A stretch of DNA of 64,000 bases from a virus, in the IMG/VR virus record IMGVR_UViG_3300042484_002457, positions 124,001 through 188,000 of that record. One strand, 5' to 3'. The notes beneath the pieces were generated by a model. That model saw nothing but the letters and a program-made list of their open reading frames with translations, was not told the DNA's origin and ran no database searches. Of the stretch, positions 14,570 through 21,644 are shown one piece after another. Position numbers and translations under genes: made by a program. Numbering within the stretch: the stretch's first letter is position 1; each line of letters opens with the position of its first letter.

Positions 14570-15438
14570 CTAAACCAACTTTTTTACCAGAGTTATATTT
14601 GCCTTCGAGAGTCGATCAGCACTGGAACGAGTCTGGAATAGACAACATTAAATGGTGCAGGGATCGTGAACATTTTTTGTCATACCCACACCAGGTTGAA
14701 TATCATTATAACAGTCGAGGATTCAGAGATGCGGAATGGCCCGATGATATGCTTGAACTCAAAGAAGCTGTTTGGTGTATAGGGGACAGTTTTACGGTTG
14801 GTATTGGTAGTCCGGTGGAATTTACTTGGCCCCATCGGTTGTCAGTTGCAATTAATAAACGCACTATAAATGTCAGCATGGATGGCGCCAGTAACCAGTG
14901 GATAGCAAGAATTGCACAACATATTATCTCGGCTGTTGACCCTAAGAAAATAGTAATCATGTGGAGTTATACTCACCGTCGAGAACACAGTAATATGCTA
15001 CTAGACGACGAACATCGTAGAACACAGTTTATAAAAGCAACTGTTCAAGAAGACCTGGACAATTTGTTAGCTTGTAAAAAGCAAGTTGATTTGGTGGCCA
15101 GCAATGCTGTTGTGAATTTTGCAATCCCCGGCGCACATTCGGGCGTGTTGTTTAGTGTAACAGAGTGTTGGAATAAAATTCGAGATCCCAGCTGGCCCGT
15201 TGACGCTCCTGCTACTGCGGCTGAATTTATGGCATTGCCTTCAGACATATTGCTAGAAATAAAAAATTTACATAAACTCCAGGATGATATTCAAAACACC
15301 CTGGAGTTTGCACACTTTTTAAAAACTCAACATAATATTATGCCGGTTCAGCGGCTGGATATTGCACGAGATGGTCATCATTTTGACAAAATCACTGCTG
15401 ACTGGGTGGCGCAACAAGCTGTGTATTGCCTGGAGTGA
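14560..15438 (+). CDS. SGNH/GDSL hydrolase-like protein, 292 aa
   Basis: The block I motif is VWCIGDSFTVGIGSP, with the candidate nucleophile Ser after Gly-Asp. A C-terminal DGHHFDK is a reasonable block V (Asp-x-x-His). The central part, with GASNQWIARIA, fits the block II/III Gly and Asn of SGNH esterases. It probably removes or transfers acyl groups on a sugar. At least three other SGNH-like proteins occur in the window (35490, 61533, 63334). The 3' end overlaps the convergent gene by 47 bases. Confidence 0.6.
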   Translation: MAMTKPTFLPELYLPSRVDQHWNESGIDNIKWCRDREHFLSYPHQVEYHYNSRGFRDAEWPDDMLELKEAVWCIGDSFTVGIGSPVEFTWPHRLSVAINKRTINVSMDGASNQWIARIAQHIISAVDPKKIVIMWSYTHRREHSNMLLDDEHRRTQFIKATVQEDLDNLLACKKQVDLVASNAVVNFAIPGAHSGVLFSVTECWNKIRDPSWPVDAPATAAEFMALPSDILLEIKNLHKLQDDIQNTLEFAHFLKTQHNIMPVQRLDIARDGHHFDKITADWVAQQAVYCLE

Positions 15439-16633
15439 TAATAGATTTCCAAAATTGATCTTCAGTTTGTGTGCAGTCTTCAAACGTCTGATCAGTCATA
15501 GGTGAGGCAATGTCTGTGTTACAGCTGGCCCATTTGTTGTAAACCTCGACTAGCGCATCAAAGTTTTTTATTATTTTTCTTTTTTCGGTCAATGTTTGTT
15601 TTTTAATAGGCGGACCGTTTATCATAATGCCCAGCTCAATCATTTGATTTATAGTTTTTTGAGCCAACGCATATCCAGGTTTATAAGGCTCCAAGCACTG
15701 TTGTGTTTCTTGACTTAGTACAGAAATTATTCCTTCTCGACGTACAATATCTTGTGTCCACTGTTGTTTAATAGTAGCCGGAAGATTATCAATATCAGTA
15801 GATGAATGAACTGCCGGCCACTGGGCATGAGCATGTTGTTGATAGTCATTGACTAGGTCTAGGTCTGACGATATGAGTTTGTTTGCGGTGCTGTTGGTAC
15901 CCAGTGGCAGGCTGTTTATATCACTGCGAACATAATGCATTTGATTCCAGGAATTAAAACTTATTCCAAAATTCTTTTGCCAGGTAATTTTATTGGATTG
16001 ACTCGAAAATATTGGAAGGTCCAATATAAACTGTTCTAGTCTAGGAACATCTTGTTCGTAATTAAAGTATGTTCCAACGTCAAAGTACTGATTACTCCAT
16101 TGGATATACTGTTTGTAAGCATTTAATTGAGTGACAAATACCTGAGGATCTAGTGTTACTCCTGACTTGTATATTTCGTAAAAAGCATCAATTTTTTCAT
16201 ACGCATCGTATACATTTAACTTTTTGGTAATTTTATTAAGTGTCATGCTGATTCCGTGCTCAAAAACATTGGCACGTTTGCAAGCAATTATATAAAAGTT
16301 TTCATTGATATACTTGTAAAATGGAATCTGTTGTTCAACGCTGTCGCCGCGTTGTTTAATATGATAATGTGCAAGTCTTGATGTTTTGTAGTGATCAACA
16401 GTGTCTAGTAGTTCAGCTATTTCTTGAAGACTCTGATGATACCCCCATTTGGTATGCTTTTTACCAATTAGCTCTCTATTGAATTCGGGGCTGTAGTATG
16501 TTGACAACCCGTTTGTTAATTCGTGTAAATTAATAGTTGGACGATCAAACTCATGAAATTGCATGTATATAGTGATCATTCGTTGAAGCAGTGTGCTGCC
16601 TACTGCGTCAGGGGTTAAAATTAATACGTTCAT
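15392..16633 (-). CDS. P-loop sulfotransferase-like large protein, 413 aa
   Basis: The N-terminus MNVLILTPDAVGSTLLQRM resembles a sulfotransferase-like phosphate-binding loop. I associate similar large proteins with aquatic T4-like phages. The rest is helical with many aromatic residues and no further motif I can name. I chose the ATG at 16633 rather than the longer start at 16663, because the first strand begins at MNVLIL. The divergent gene starts only 24 bases away. Confidence 0.5.
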   Translation of the reverse strand: MNVLILTPDAVGSTLLQRMITIYMQFHEFDRPTINLHELTNGLSTYYSPEFNRELIGKKHTKWGYHQSLQEIAELLDTVDHYKTSRLAHYHIKQRGDSVEQQIPFYKYINENFYIIACKRANVFEHGISMTLNKITKKLNVYDAYEKIDAFYEIYKSGVTLDPQVFVTQLNAYKQYIQWSNQYFDVGTYFNYEQDVPRLEQFILDLPIFSSQSNKITWQKNFGISFNSWNQMHYVRSDINSLPLGTNSTANKLISSDLDLVNDYQQHAHAQWPAVHSSTDIDNLPATIKQQWTQDIVRREGIISVLSQETQQCLEPYKPGYALAQKTINQMIELGIMINGPPIKKQTLTEKRKIIKNFDALVEVYNKWASCNTDIASPMTDQTFEDCTQTEDQFWKSIITPGNTQLVAPPSQQ

Positions 16634-16644
16634 AAAATTACTTA

Positions 16645-16651
16645 GTAAATA
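16645..16651 (+). promoter_or_regulatory. late-promoter-like GTAAATA box
   Basis: GTAAATA ends 5 bases before the ATG at 16657, the same spacing as the boxes at 5658, 17464 and 39230. There is no Shine-Dalgarno sequence between box and start. Confidence 0.4.
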
Positions 16652-16656
16652 ACAAT

Positions 16657-17451
16657 ATGACACAACGTATTTTAATCATGGGCCTTCCAGGGGCCGGCAA
16701 AACATATCTGGCACAACACATTGTGGACCATTTGCAAGCAGACAAGAAACGAGTGGGTTGGCTCAATGCTGATGATGTACGCAAAAAATACAACGACTGG
16801 GATTTTAGTTCCGAAGGTCGTATCAGACAAAGTCTGCGTATGCGTGAACTTGCAGACGCAATGACTGACTGTGATTACGTAATTTGCGACTTTGTTGCGC
16901 CTTTAGTTGAAATGCGTAATAACTTCAAAGCTGATTGGACTATTTGGGTTGACACTATCGACAAAGGCCGTTACGAAGATACTAACAAAGCCTTTATTCC
17001 ACCTGAAGTTTACGACTTCCGCATCACAGAACAGCATAGCGAAAAGTGGGGTGAATTTGTTGCCGCACATATTTTAGATAATCGTCGCAGACCTGTGTTT
17101 GATTGGCAAAAAGAAACTGTTCAGATGTTAGGGCGTTGGCAACCGTGGCATGCTGGGCATCGTGCGCTGTTTGAACGTGCTATTGCAAAGACAGGACAAG
17201 TTGTTATTCAGATCCGCGACTGTCAAGGTTGGCAGGGCAGTAACCCATTTGAAATTGAAAAAGTCAAATCATTTATTCGCCGTGATTTAGATATGGTTTA
17301 TCAAGGCCAATACGAAATTCAAGTTGTTCCTAATATTGTTAACATCACATATGGGCGTGATGTTGGCTATCGCATAGAGCAAGAAGTCTTTGATGCAGCC
17401 ACCCATGCTATCAGCGCCACACAAATCAGACGAGATCTTGGACTAGCCTAA
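16657..17451 (+). CDS. APS-kinase-like / nucleotidyltransferase fusion protein, 264 aa
   Basis: The N-terminal domain (about residues 1-145) is a CysC-type kinase: P-loop GLPGAGKT, then GWLNADDVRKKY, then VICDFVAPLVEMR. The C-terminal domain (about 155-264) is an HxGH nucleotidyltransferase: GRWQPWHAGHRALFERA with a late ISATQIRRDL signature. The fusion could phosphorylate adenylylsulfate and transfer a nucleotidyl group. It lies beside three sulfotransferase-like genes, which is why a sulfation pathway is plausible. No sulfate adenylyltransferase of the usual kind is visible. The real substrate may be another nucleotide. Confidence 0.75.
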   Translation: MTQRILIMGLPGAGKTYLAQHIVDHLQADKKRVGWLNADDVRKKYNDWDFSSEGRIRQSLRMRELADAMTDCDYVICDFVAPLVEMRNNFKADWTIWVDTIDKGRYEDTNKAFIPPEVYDFRITEQHSEKWGEFVAAHILDNRRRPVFDWQKETVQMLGRWQPWHAGHRALFERAIAKTGQVVIQIRDCQGWQGSNPFEIEKVKSFIRRDLDMVYQGQYEIQVVPNIVNITYGRDVGYRIEQEVFDAATHAISATQIRRDLGLA

Positions 17452-17463
17452 TTGTAAGAAGTG

Positions 17464-17470
17464 CTAAATA
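17464..17470 (+). promoter_or_regulatory. late-promoter-like CTAAATA box
   Basis: CTAAATA ends 5 bases before the ATG at 17476 that opens the lysis block. Confidence 0.45.
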
Positions 17471-17475
17471 TCTCT

Positions 17476-17943
17476 ATGTGGATTTTGCACTTTCTTCCTG
17501 ACGCTGTAATACTGTGGTTCACCAACCTGTTGCTGTTTGCGGGTGTTGCACTCACAGTGGCTGGATTTTTTATTCATCGAATTCCGTCCCCGTTGATATA
17601 TCAGTATCAATTGCCATTCAAAATAGTAGGCGTTGTTCTGCTGGTACTGGGCGTGTATTTTCGTGGCGGCTATGCTATAGAAATAACCTGGCGCGAGCGT
17701 GTGGCAGAAGTAGAAGCCCAGTTGCGAGTTGCTGAACAACAATCAGCTCAAGAAAACACACGTATAGAAACTCGAGTAGTTAAAAAGACCGAATACATCA
17801 CACGTCGCGGATCAGATATTGTTCAGTATGTTGACCGTGAAATCGTCCGGTATGACACCAAGTTTGCTCCTGGCGGACAGTGTGAAATACCACGAGAATT
17901 TATCAAGGCCCACAATCAGGCCGCTGAGGCACCACCCAAATGA
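17476..17943 (+). CDS. inner-membrane spanin-like (Rz-like) protein, 155 aa
   Basis: Two hydrophobic segments (about residues 8-32 and 45-65) are followed by a charged coiled-coil region and a periplasmic tail containing EIVRYDTKFAPGGQCEIP. I associate this tail pattern with phage spanin-like membrane proteins. With the lipoprotein at 19120 it could form the complex that fuses inner and outer membranes at lysis. The start follows a CTAAATA box. The stop overlaps the next start (ATGA at 17940). The alternative reading is an unrelated membrane protein. Confidence 0.6.
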   Translation: MWILHFLPDAVILWFTNLLLFAGVALTVAGFFIHRIPSPLIYQYQLPFKIVGVVLLVLGVYFRGGYAIEITWRERVAEVEAQLRVAEQQSAQENTRIETRVVKKTEYITRRGSDIVQYVDREIVRYDTKFAPGGQCEIPREFIKAHNQAAEAPPK

Positions 17944-19118
17944 AATTCAAAGACTTTCGAACAGAAGAAAAAGTACGCTTGGATCCCAAGTGTTGGACAG
18001 GTAAAAAAATTGGCAACCCCAAGACCAAGGTCAAGGGTGGAGTTAGAGTCAACAACTGTGTGCCCGCTGAATCTGTTGAAGAGGCTGTAAATCCTGCACA
18101 ACAGGCTGCTATTGCTATTGCTAAAAAGAAAAAGAAACAAGGTCTGAAGGAAGGTACAGACAATCCCTACGGATATCGCAAAGGGCAAACTGTAAAACTT
18201 GGCAATGGTCAACAAGGTCGTGTCATTGATATTTTTGATGACAGCATTGAAGTTTTACTAGTTGGCGGCCGAACAGTCACAGTAGACTTCCGTGATGCAC
18301 GGGTAATCGACGAGCAAGGTGTGGCGGAAGATGCTGTGGCAGATTTCTTGGCTCGTGGTGGAGAAATACAAAAAGGCAAGCTACACAAACCACGCAAGGG
18401 TGAAACTTGGCAAGGATCATCACACATTGGTGCAGCAGGCGGAAAAGGTACCAAAGGCACAGTGTCGGGTCGAGCTGCTAACACCAATCCCAAAGGTGGC
18501 AAGCCAGTGGTCAGTGCTGAAGGTTTCAACCCTGAATACAACGACGAAGCAGGCATGGCCGACAACAATCTTGAAACCTTGGAACGTGCTGTGGCAGGTA
18601 TTGACGACCTAATTCAAACCGGTGATAACTTGCCAGAGTGGTGTCAAGAAAAGATCGCAGTGGCCAAGTCAATGTTGGTGGCTGTATGGGACTACATGGA
18701 AAGTGAAGAAGACTCTGAGGAAGTAGATCCTGAAGTGGACGAAATGTTTGAAGCCATGCAAGACCTGGTGTCAGAAATGGCCCAGAAAAATCGTGTGAGT
18801 GAAGATCTAGTGTGGGAACAGTTTGAAGCCATGCCGGATAACGTACTGTACGAAACAGCAGCTTGGCGTCGCAAAGAAGGCAAAAGCGCCAAAGGTGGAC
18901 TCAACGCCAAGGGTGTGGCCAGCTATCGCAGAGAGAATCCTGGTTCAAAACTACAAACAGCAGTCACAACCAAGCCCAGCAAACTCAAGCCAGGATCCAA
19001 AGCAGCCAAGCGCCGTAAATCATTCTGTGCAAGAATGGGCGGAGTCAAAGGACCAATGAAAAAGCCCAATGGCAAGCCCACACGCAAAGCTCTAGCCCTA
19101 CGTAAATGGAACTGCTAA
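17940..19118 (+). CDS. modular cargo-like protein with QGVAE linker, 392 aa
   Basis: This is a mosaic of short modules that I associate with aquatic phage proteins: CWTGKKIGNP..GGVRVNNCVP near the N-terminus, an SH3-like KGQTVKLGNGQQGRV segment, QGVAED at residues 126-131, an acidic helical module (GIDDLIQTGDNLPEW, then VWDYMESEE), and a C-terminal CARMGGVKGPM..ALALRKWNC module. The N-terminus MKFKDFRTEEK is capsid-targeting-like. The QGVAE codons match the 18-bp repeat of the 1055-residue polyprotein. It sits inside the lysis block between the two spanin candidates. Its function is unknown; delivery as capsid cargo is inferred. Confidence 0.75.
   Translation: MKFKDFRTEEKVRLDPKCWTGKKIGNPKTKVKGGVRVNNCVPAESVEEAVNPAQQAAIAIAKKKKKQGLKEGTDNPYGYRKGQTVKLGNGQQGRVIDIFDDSIEVLLVGGRTVTVDFRDARVIDEQGVAEDAVADFLARGGEIQKGKLHKPRKGETWQGSSHIGAAGGKGTKGTVSGRAANTNPKGGKPVVSAEGFNPEYNDEAGMADNNLETLERAVAGIDDLIQTGDNLPEWCQEKIAVAKSMLVAVWDYMESEEDSEEVDPEVDEMFEAMQDLVSEMAQKNRVSEDLVWEQFEAMPDNVLYETAAWRRKEGKSAKGGLNAKGVASYRRENPGSKLQTAVTTKPSKLKPGSKAAKRRKSFCARMGGVKGPMKKPNGKPTRKALALRKWNC
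18315..18332 (+). repeat. QGVAE(D) linker repeat, ninth copy in the window
   Basis: CAAGGTGTGGCGGAAGAT; the first 16 bases match the consensus used in the polyprotein 8.7 kb away, in frame, giving QGVAED. Confidence 0.85.
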
Positions 19119-19119
19119 A

Positions 19120-19389
19120 ATGAAATATTGGGCTATTGCAATATTGTTGTGCCTGTCAGGATGTAGTACTGTGGTGCCTGTGGTTGCTAAGTTTCCCGAA
19201 GCACCGGGCCAACTGGTAAGTGAGCCTTGTCCCAATCTTAAAAAATTAAATGATGATGCGGCCTTGAGCAACATTGCACGTACCATTACTGAAAATTACA
19301 CCGCGTACTACGAATGCGCAGTCAAACTAGACGCATGGATTGAGTGGCACGCAAAACAAAAAATAATATTTGAAGGAGCCAACAAATGA
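19120..19389 (+). CDS. small lipoprotein, outer-membrane spanin candidate, 89 aa
   Basis: A signal sequence MKYWAIAILLCLSGC ends in a lipobox (LSGC), so the mature protein starts with a lipid-modified Cys at residue 15 and is probably anchored in the outer membrane. Its small size, its position immediately before the endolysin and its helical C-terminus fit an o-spanin. It overlaps the endolysin start by four bases. The partner would be the membrane protein at 17476, although a cargo-like gene separates them. Confidence 0.65.
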   Translation: MKYWAIAILLCLSGCSTVVPVVAKFPEAPGQLVSEPCPNLKKLNDDAALSNIARTITENYTAYYECAVKLDAWIEWHAKQKIIFEGANK

Positions 19390-20006
19390 GCATATTAACA
19401 CTGGAACAACTAAAACAACTGGTACCGGGAAACCCGTATATAGAAGACTGGCACGAGGCCCTGGACCAGTTGCTGGATGACTACGGTATCAACACACCAC
19501 AACGGGTGGCACACTTTGTTGCACAATGCGCCCACGAATCAGGTGGGTTCAAGTTCATCAAAGAAAACTTGAACTACAGTGCAGCCGGCCTCAACACCAC
19601 GTTCCGTAAGTATTTCCCCACACTGGAATCAGCTCGTTCCTATGAGCGCAAGCCAGAAAAGATTGCCAACCGGGTGTATGCCAACAGAATGGGCAACGGC
19701 GACGAAGCATCAGGTGATGGCTGGCGCTACTGCGGACGTGGGCTGATTCAGCTCACAGGCAAAGACAACTACACATTCTTTGCGGGCAGCCTAGGCATTC
19801 CCGTGGAAGAAGCTGCTGAATACTTGGCCACATTTGAAGGCGCAGCACAGTCAGCCTGTTTCTTCTGGGAACAAAACAACTTGAATCGCTTTGCTGACGT
19901 CAATGATGTGCGGGGACTAACTCGTGCCATCAATGGCGGCGCAATTGGCCTAGAAGACAGACAAAAACACACCGAACATGCACTACATGTGCTGACCGGA
20001 CACTAA
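19386..20006 (+). CDS. endolysin, glycoside hydrolase family 19 type, 206 aa
   Basis: This enzyme would cut the peptidoglycan glycan chain at lysis. GH19 features are clear: FVAQCAHESGGFKFIKEN with the catalytic Glu after His, then YCGRGLIQLTGKDNY, and FFWEQNNLN..TRAINGG near the end. The length is that of phage GH19 endolysins. No signal peptide is present, so it depends on the holin encoded just downstream. Confidence 0.9.
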   Translation: MSILTLEQLKQLVPGNPYIEDWHEALDQLLDDYGINTPQRVAHFVAQCAHESGGFKFIKENLNYSAAGLNTTFRKYFPTLESARSYERKPEKIANRVYANRMGNGDEASGDGWRYCGRGLIQLTGKDNYTFFAGSLGIPVEEAAEYLATFEGAAQSACFFWEQNNLNRFADVNDVRGLTRAINGGAIGLEDRQKHTEHALHVLTGH

Positions 20007-20023
20007 AATAACAGGAGCCAACC

Positions 20024-20530
20024 ATGAGCAAAAAACAATTACCTCCCGGCAAAATTACCAAATCAGAAGAAGACTGGATGACCAAGAAATGGCGTCCCAT
20101 GATGGCCATTATGTACATGACCGCATGTTTGTTTGACTTTGTGTTCTTCCCTATTATGTTTACTGCGGTACAGTTCTGGGAAGTCAGTGCAGCCAACGAT
20201 GCCTTCCGTCAGTGGGCACCAATAACACTGCAAGGCGGCGGCTTGTTCCACGTGGCCATGGGTGCTGTACTGGGCGTTAGTGCATGGAGTCGTGGACAAG
20301 AGAAAATGGCTGGTGTGACTGGTGGCTCAGCGCCAGCACCTGGCTGGGGGTCAATGCCTGTAGCCAACAACAGCTGGGGCAGCGCACCTGGTGCACAAAC
20401 TGCTGCATACACTCCAGCACCCAGCTGGGGATCAACACCTGTGGCCAGCAACAGCTGGGGCAGCGCACCTGTACAAACAGGTTGGGGAGGCAAAAAGGCT
20501 CCGCCTGAAGCCGAATTCCCTGTATTATAA
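20024..20530 (+). CDS. holin-like membrane protein with WGS-repeat tail, 168 aa
   Basis: After a charged N-terminus there are hydrophobic segments around AIMYMTACLFDFVFFPIMF and LFHVAMGAVLGVSAW, as in three-segment phage holins that open the inner membrane. The C-terminal third is a low-complexity region of four SWGSxP-like units; two of its DNA units (around 20368 and 20446) are near-identical. A Shine-Dalgarno (AGGAG) precedes the ATG. It directly follows the endolysin. Confidence 0.75.
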   Translation: MSKKQLPPGKITKSEEDWMTKKWRPMMAIMYMTACLFDFVFFPIMFTAVQFWEVSAANDAFRQWAPITLQGGGLFHVAMGAVLGVSAWSRGQEKMAGVTGGSAPAPGWGSMPVANNSWGSAPGAQTAAYTPAPSWGSTPVASNSWGSAPVQTGWGGKKAPPEAEFPVL

Positions 20531-20539
20531 GGAAACATT

Positions 20540-20761
20540 ATGAAATCCATAATCTTAGCAATCACCCTGGCTCTAGGTACTTCGCTGGTGTTGGCCGAAG
20601 GGCCCCGAGAAACTGTCAAGGTCTGCGTTGACGTAAAAGACAAAGCAGGCCAAACAGTCATTGACCCCAAGACCAAGCAGCCCAAACAAAACTGCAAAGA
20701 AGTCAAAAAGCACAAGAAACTAGAAGGCGCTGAAAAAGTACCCGACGGCAAGAAGAAGTAA
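20540..20761 (+). CDS. small secreted Lys-rich protein, 73 aa
   Basis: A Sec signal peptide (MKSIILAITLALGTSLVLA) precedes a 54-residue Lys/Pro-rich mature part with two cysteines (VKVCVDVK, QNCKEVKK) that could form a disulfide in the periplasm. The ATG follows an AAGGAA site. It is the last gene before the terminator at 20782. The function is unknown; a lysis accessory role is possible from position. Confidence 0.6.
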   Translation: MKSIILAITLALGTSLVLAEGPRETVKVCVDVKDKAGQTVIDPKTKQPKQNCKEVKKHKKLEGAEKVPDGKKK

Positions 20762-20764
20762 CAT

Positions 20765-20794
20765 TTGACCTTGTGCCCCTGGGTCCTGTATAAT
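20765..20794 (+). promoter_or_regulatory. sigma-70 promoter for the dnaJ-like gene
   Basis: TTGACC (20765-20770) and TATAAT (20789-20794) with an 18-base spacer. The -10 box lies within the terminator hairpin at 20782-20814, and the start would fall around 20801. Confidence 0.65.
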
Positions 20795-20814
20795 TAAATG
20801 TACAGGACCTTTTT
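20782..20814 (+). terminator. rho-independent terminator overlapping a promoter
   Basis: GGTCCTGTA pairs perfectly with TACAGGACC around a 10-base loop and is followed by five T. It ends the lysis block and contains the -10 element of the next transcript. Confidence 0.85.
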
Positions 20815-20815
20815 C

Positions 20816-21577
20816 ATGACTGACTACTACGCCACCCTGGGTGTTGCAAAAACTGCCACTGCCGAGGAAATCAAACGAGCCTATCGTCGACTGGCTTCGC
20901 AACACCATCCTGATCGGGGTGGCAACACTGCCCAATTTCAACAGATTCAAGCGGCCTATGACACACTAGGCGATGCTGCCAAACGTGCCGCTTACGACAA
21001 CCCACAGCCGCAATTTGGTGGATTTGGTTTTCAACAAGGCCAAAACATCCATGACATTTTCAGTCAGATGTTTGGGCAACAACCACGTCGTGGCCACATA
21101 CGCATGACCATTGGAGTTGACTTAGTGGATGTGATCAATGGCAGCACAAGAACTGTGCAACTGGGCACAACACAGGGCTCCAACACAGTGGAAATTGCTA
21201 TACCCCGGGGTATTGACAACGGAGACACAGTGCAGTATGGCGGAATTGGTCCCGGGGGTTCAGACCTCATGGTACAGTTTAGAGTCAACCCCATGCCCAA
21301 TTGGCGCAGAGAAGGTATAAATCTGCACACCGAAGTTCAAGTGTCAATTTGGCAACTGATCCTGGGCAGTGAAATCACCATGACTGCACTCACAGGCAAT
21401 GAGCTTACTATTACAGTGCCCCCAATGACTCAACCCAATACTGTGATGCGCCTACGAGCACATGGAGTACATCATAGGTCTGGACAGCAGGGCGACATCA
21501 TGGTAAGAATTGTGGCCCAAATTCCCCAGAACATTCCCGCCGAAGTCATGGCAGCAATACAGCAACACTGCCCGTAA
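20816..21577 (+). CDS. DnaJ/CbpA-like co-chaperone, 253 aa
   Basis: The J domain is complete (MTDYYATLGVAKTATAEEIK, then the HPD motif in HHPDRGGN), followed by a Gly/Phe-rich linker (GGFGFQQGQN) and the C-terminal substrate-binding beta domains (GSTRTVQLG, TVEIAIPRGIDNGD). The Cys-rich zinc region of DnaJ is absent, so it is of the CbpA type. It would stimulate host DnaK ATPase. I chose the ATG at 20816 because the one at 20798 lies in the terminator loop and a Shine-Dalgarno AGGA sits eight bases before 20816. Confidence 0.9.
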   Translation: MTDYYATLGVAKTATAEEIKRAYRRLASQHHPDRGGNTAQFQQIQAAYDTLGDAAKRAAYDNPQPQFGGFGFQQGQNIHDIFSQMFGQQPRRGHIRMTIGVDLVDVINGSTRTVQLGTTQGSNTVEIAIPRGIDNGDTVQYGGIGPGGSDLMVQFRVNPMPNWRREGINLHTEVQVSIWQLILGSEITMTALTGNELTITVPPMTQPNTVMRLRAHGVHHRSGQQGDIMVRIVAQIPQNIPAEVMAAIQQHCP

Positions 21578-21591
21578 TGTCAGTAGATCAC

Positions 21592-21620
21592 TTGACACCA
21601 ACGACTGTAAGTAGTATAAT
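21592..21620 (+). promoter_or_regulatory. consensus sigma-70 promoter for clpA-like gene
   Basis: TTGACA (21592-21597) and TATAAT (21615-21620) with a 17-base spacer, a perfect host-type early promoter. A strong AAGGAG (21635-21640) lies before the ATG at 21645. Confidence 0.85.
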
Positions 21621-21644
21621 AATCACTGTAACTCAAGGAGCTTT

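Noticed and set aside
20798-20816. DnaJ-like protein starting at ATG 20798
   Set aside because: This ATG lies in the loop of the terminator hairpin, upstream of the Shine-Dalgarno; the ATG at 20816 begins the canonical J domain.
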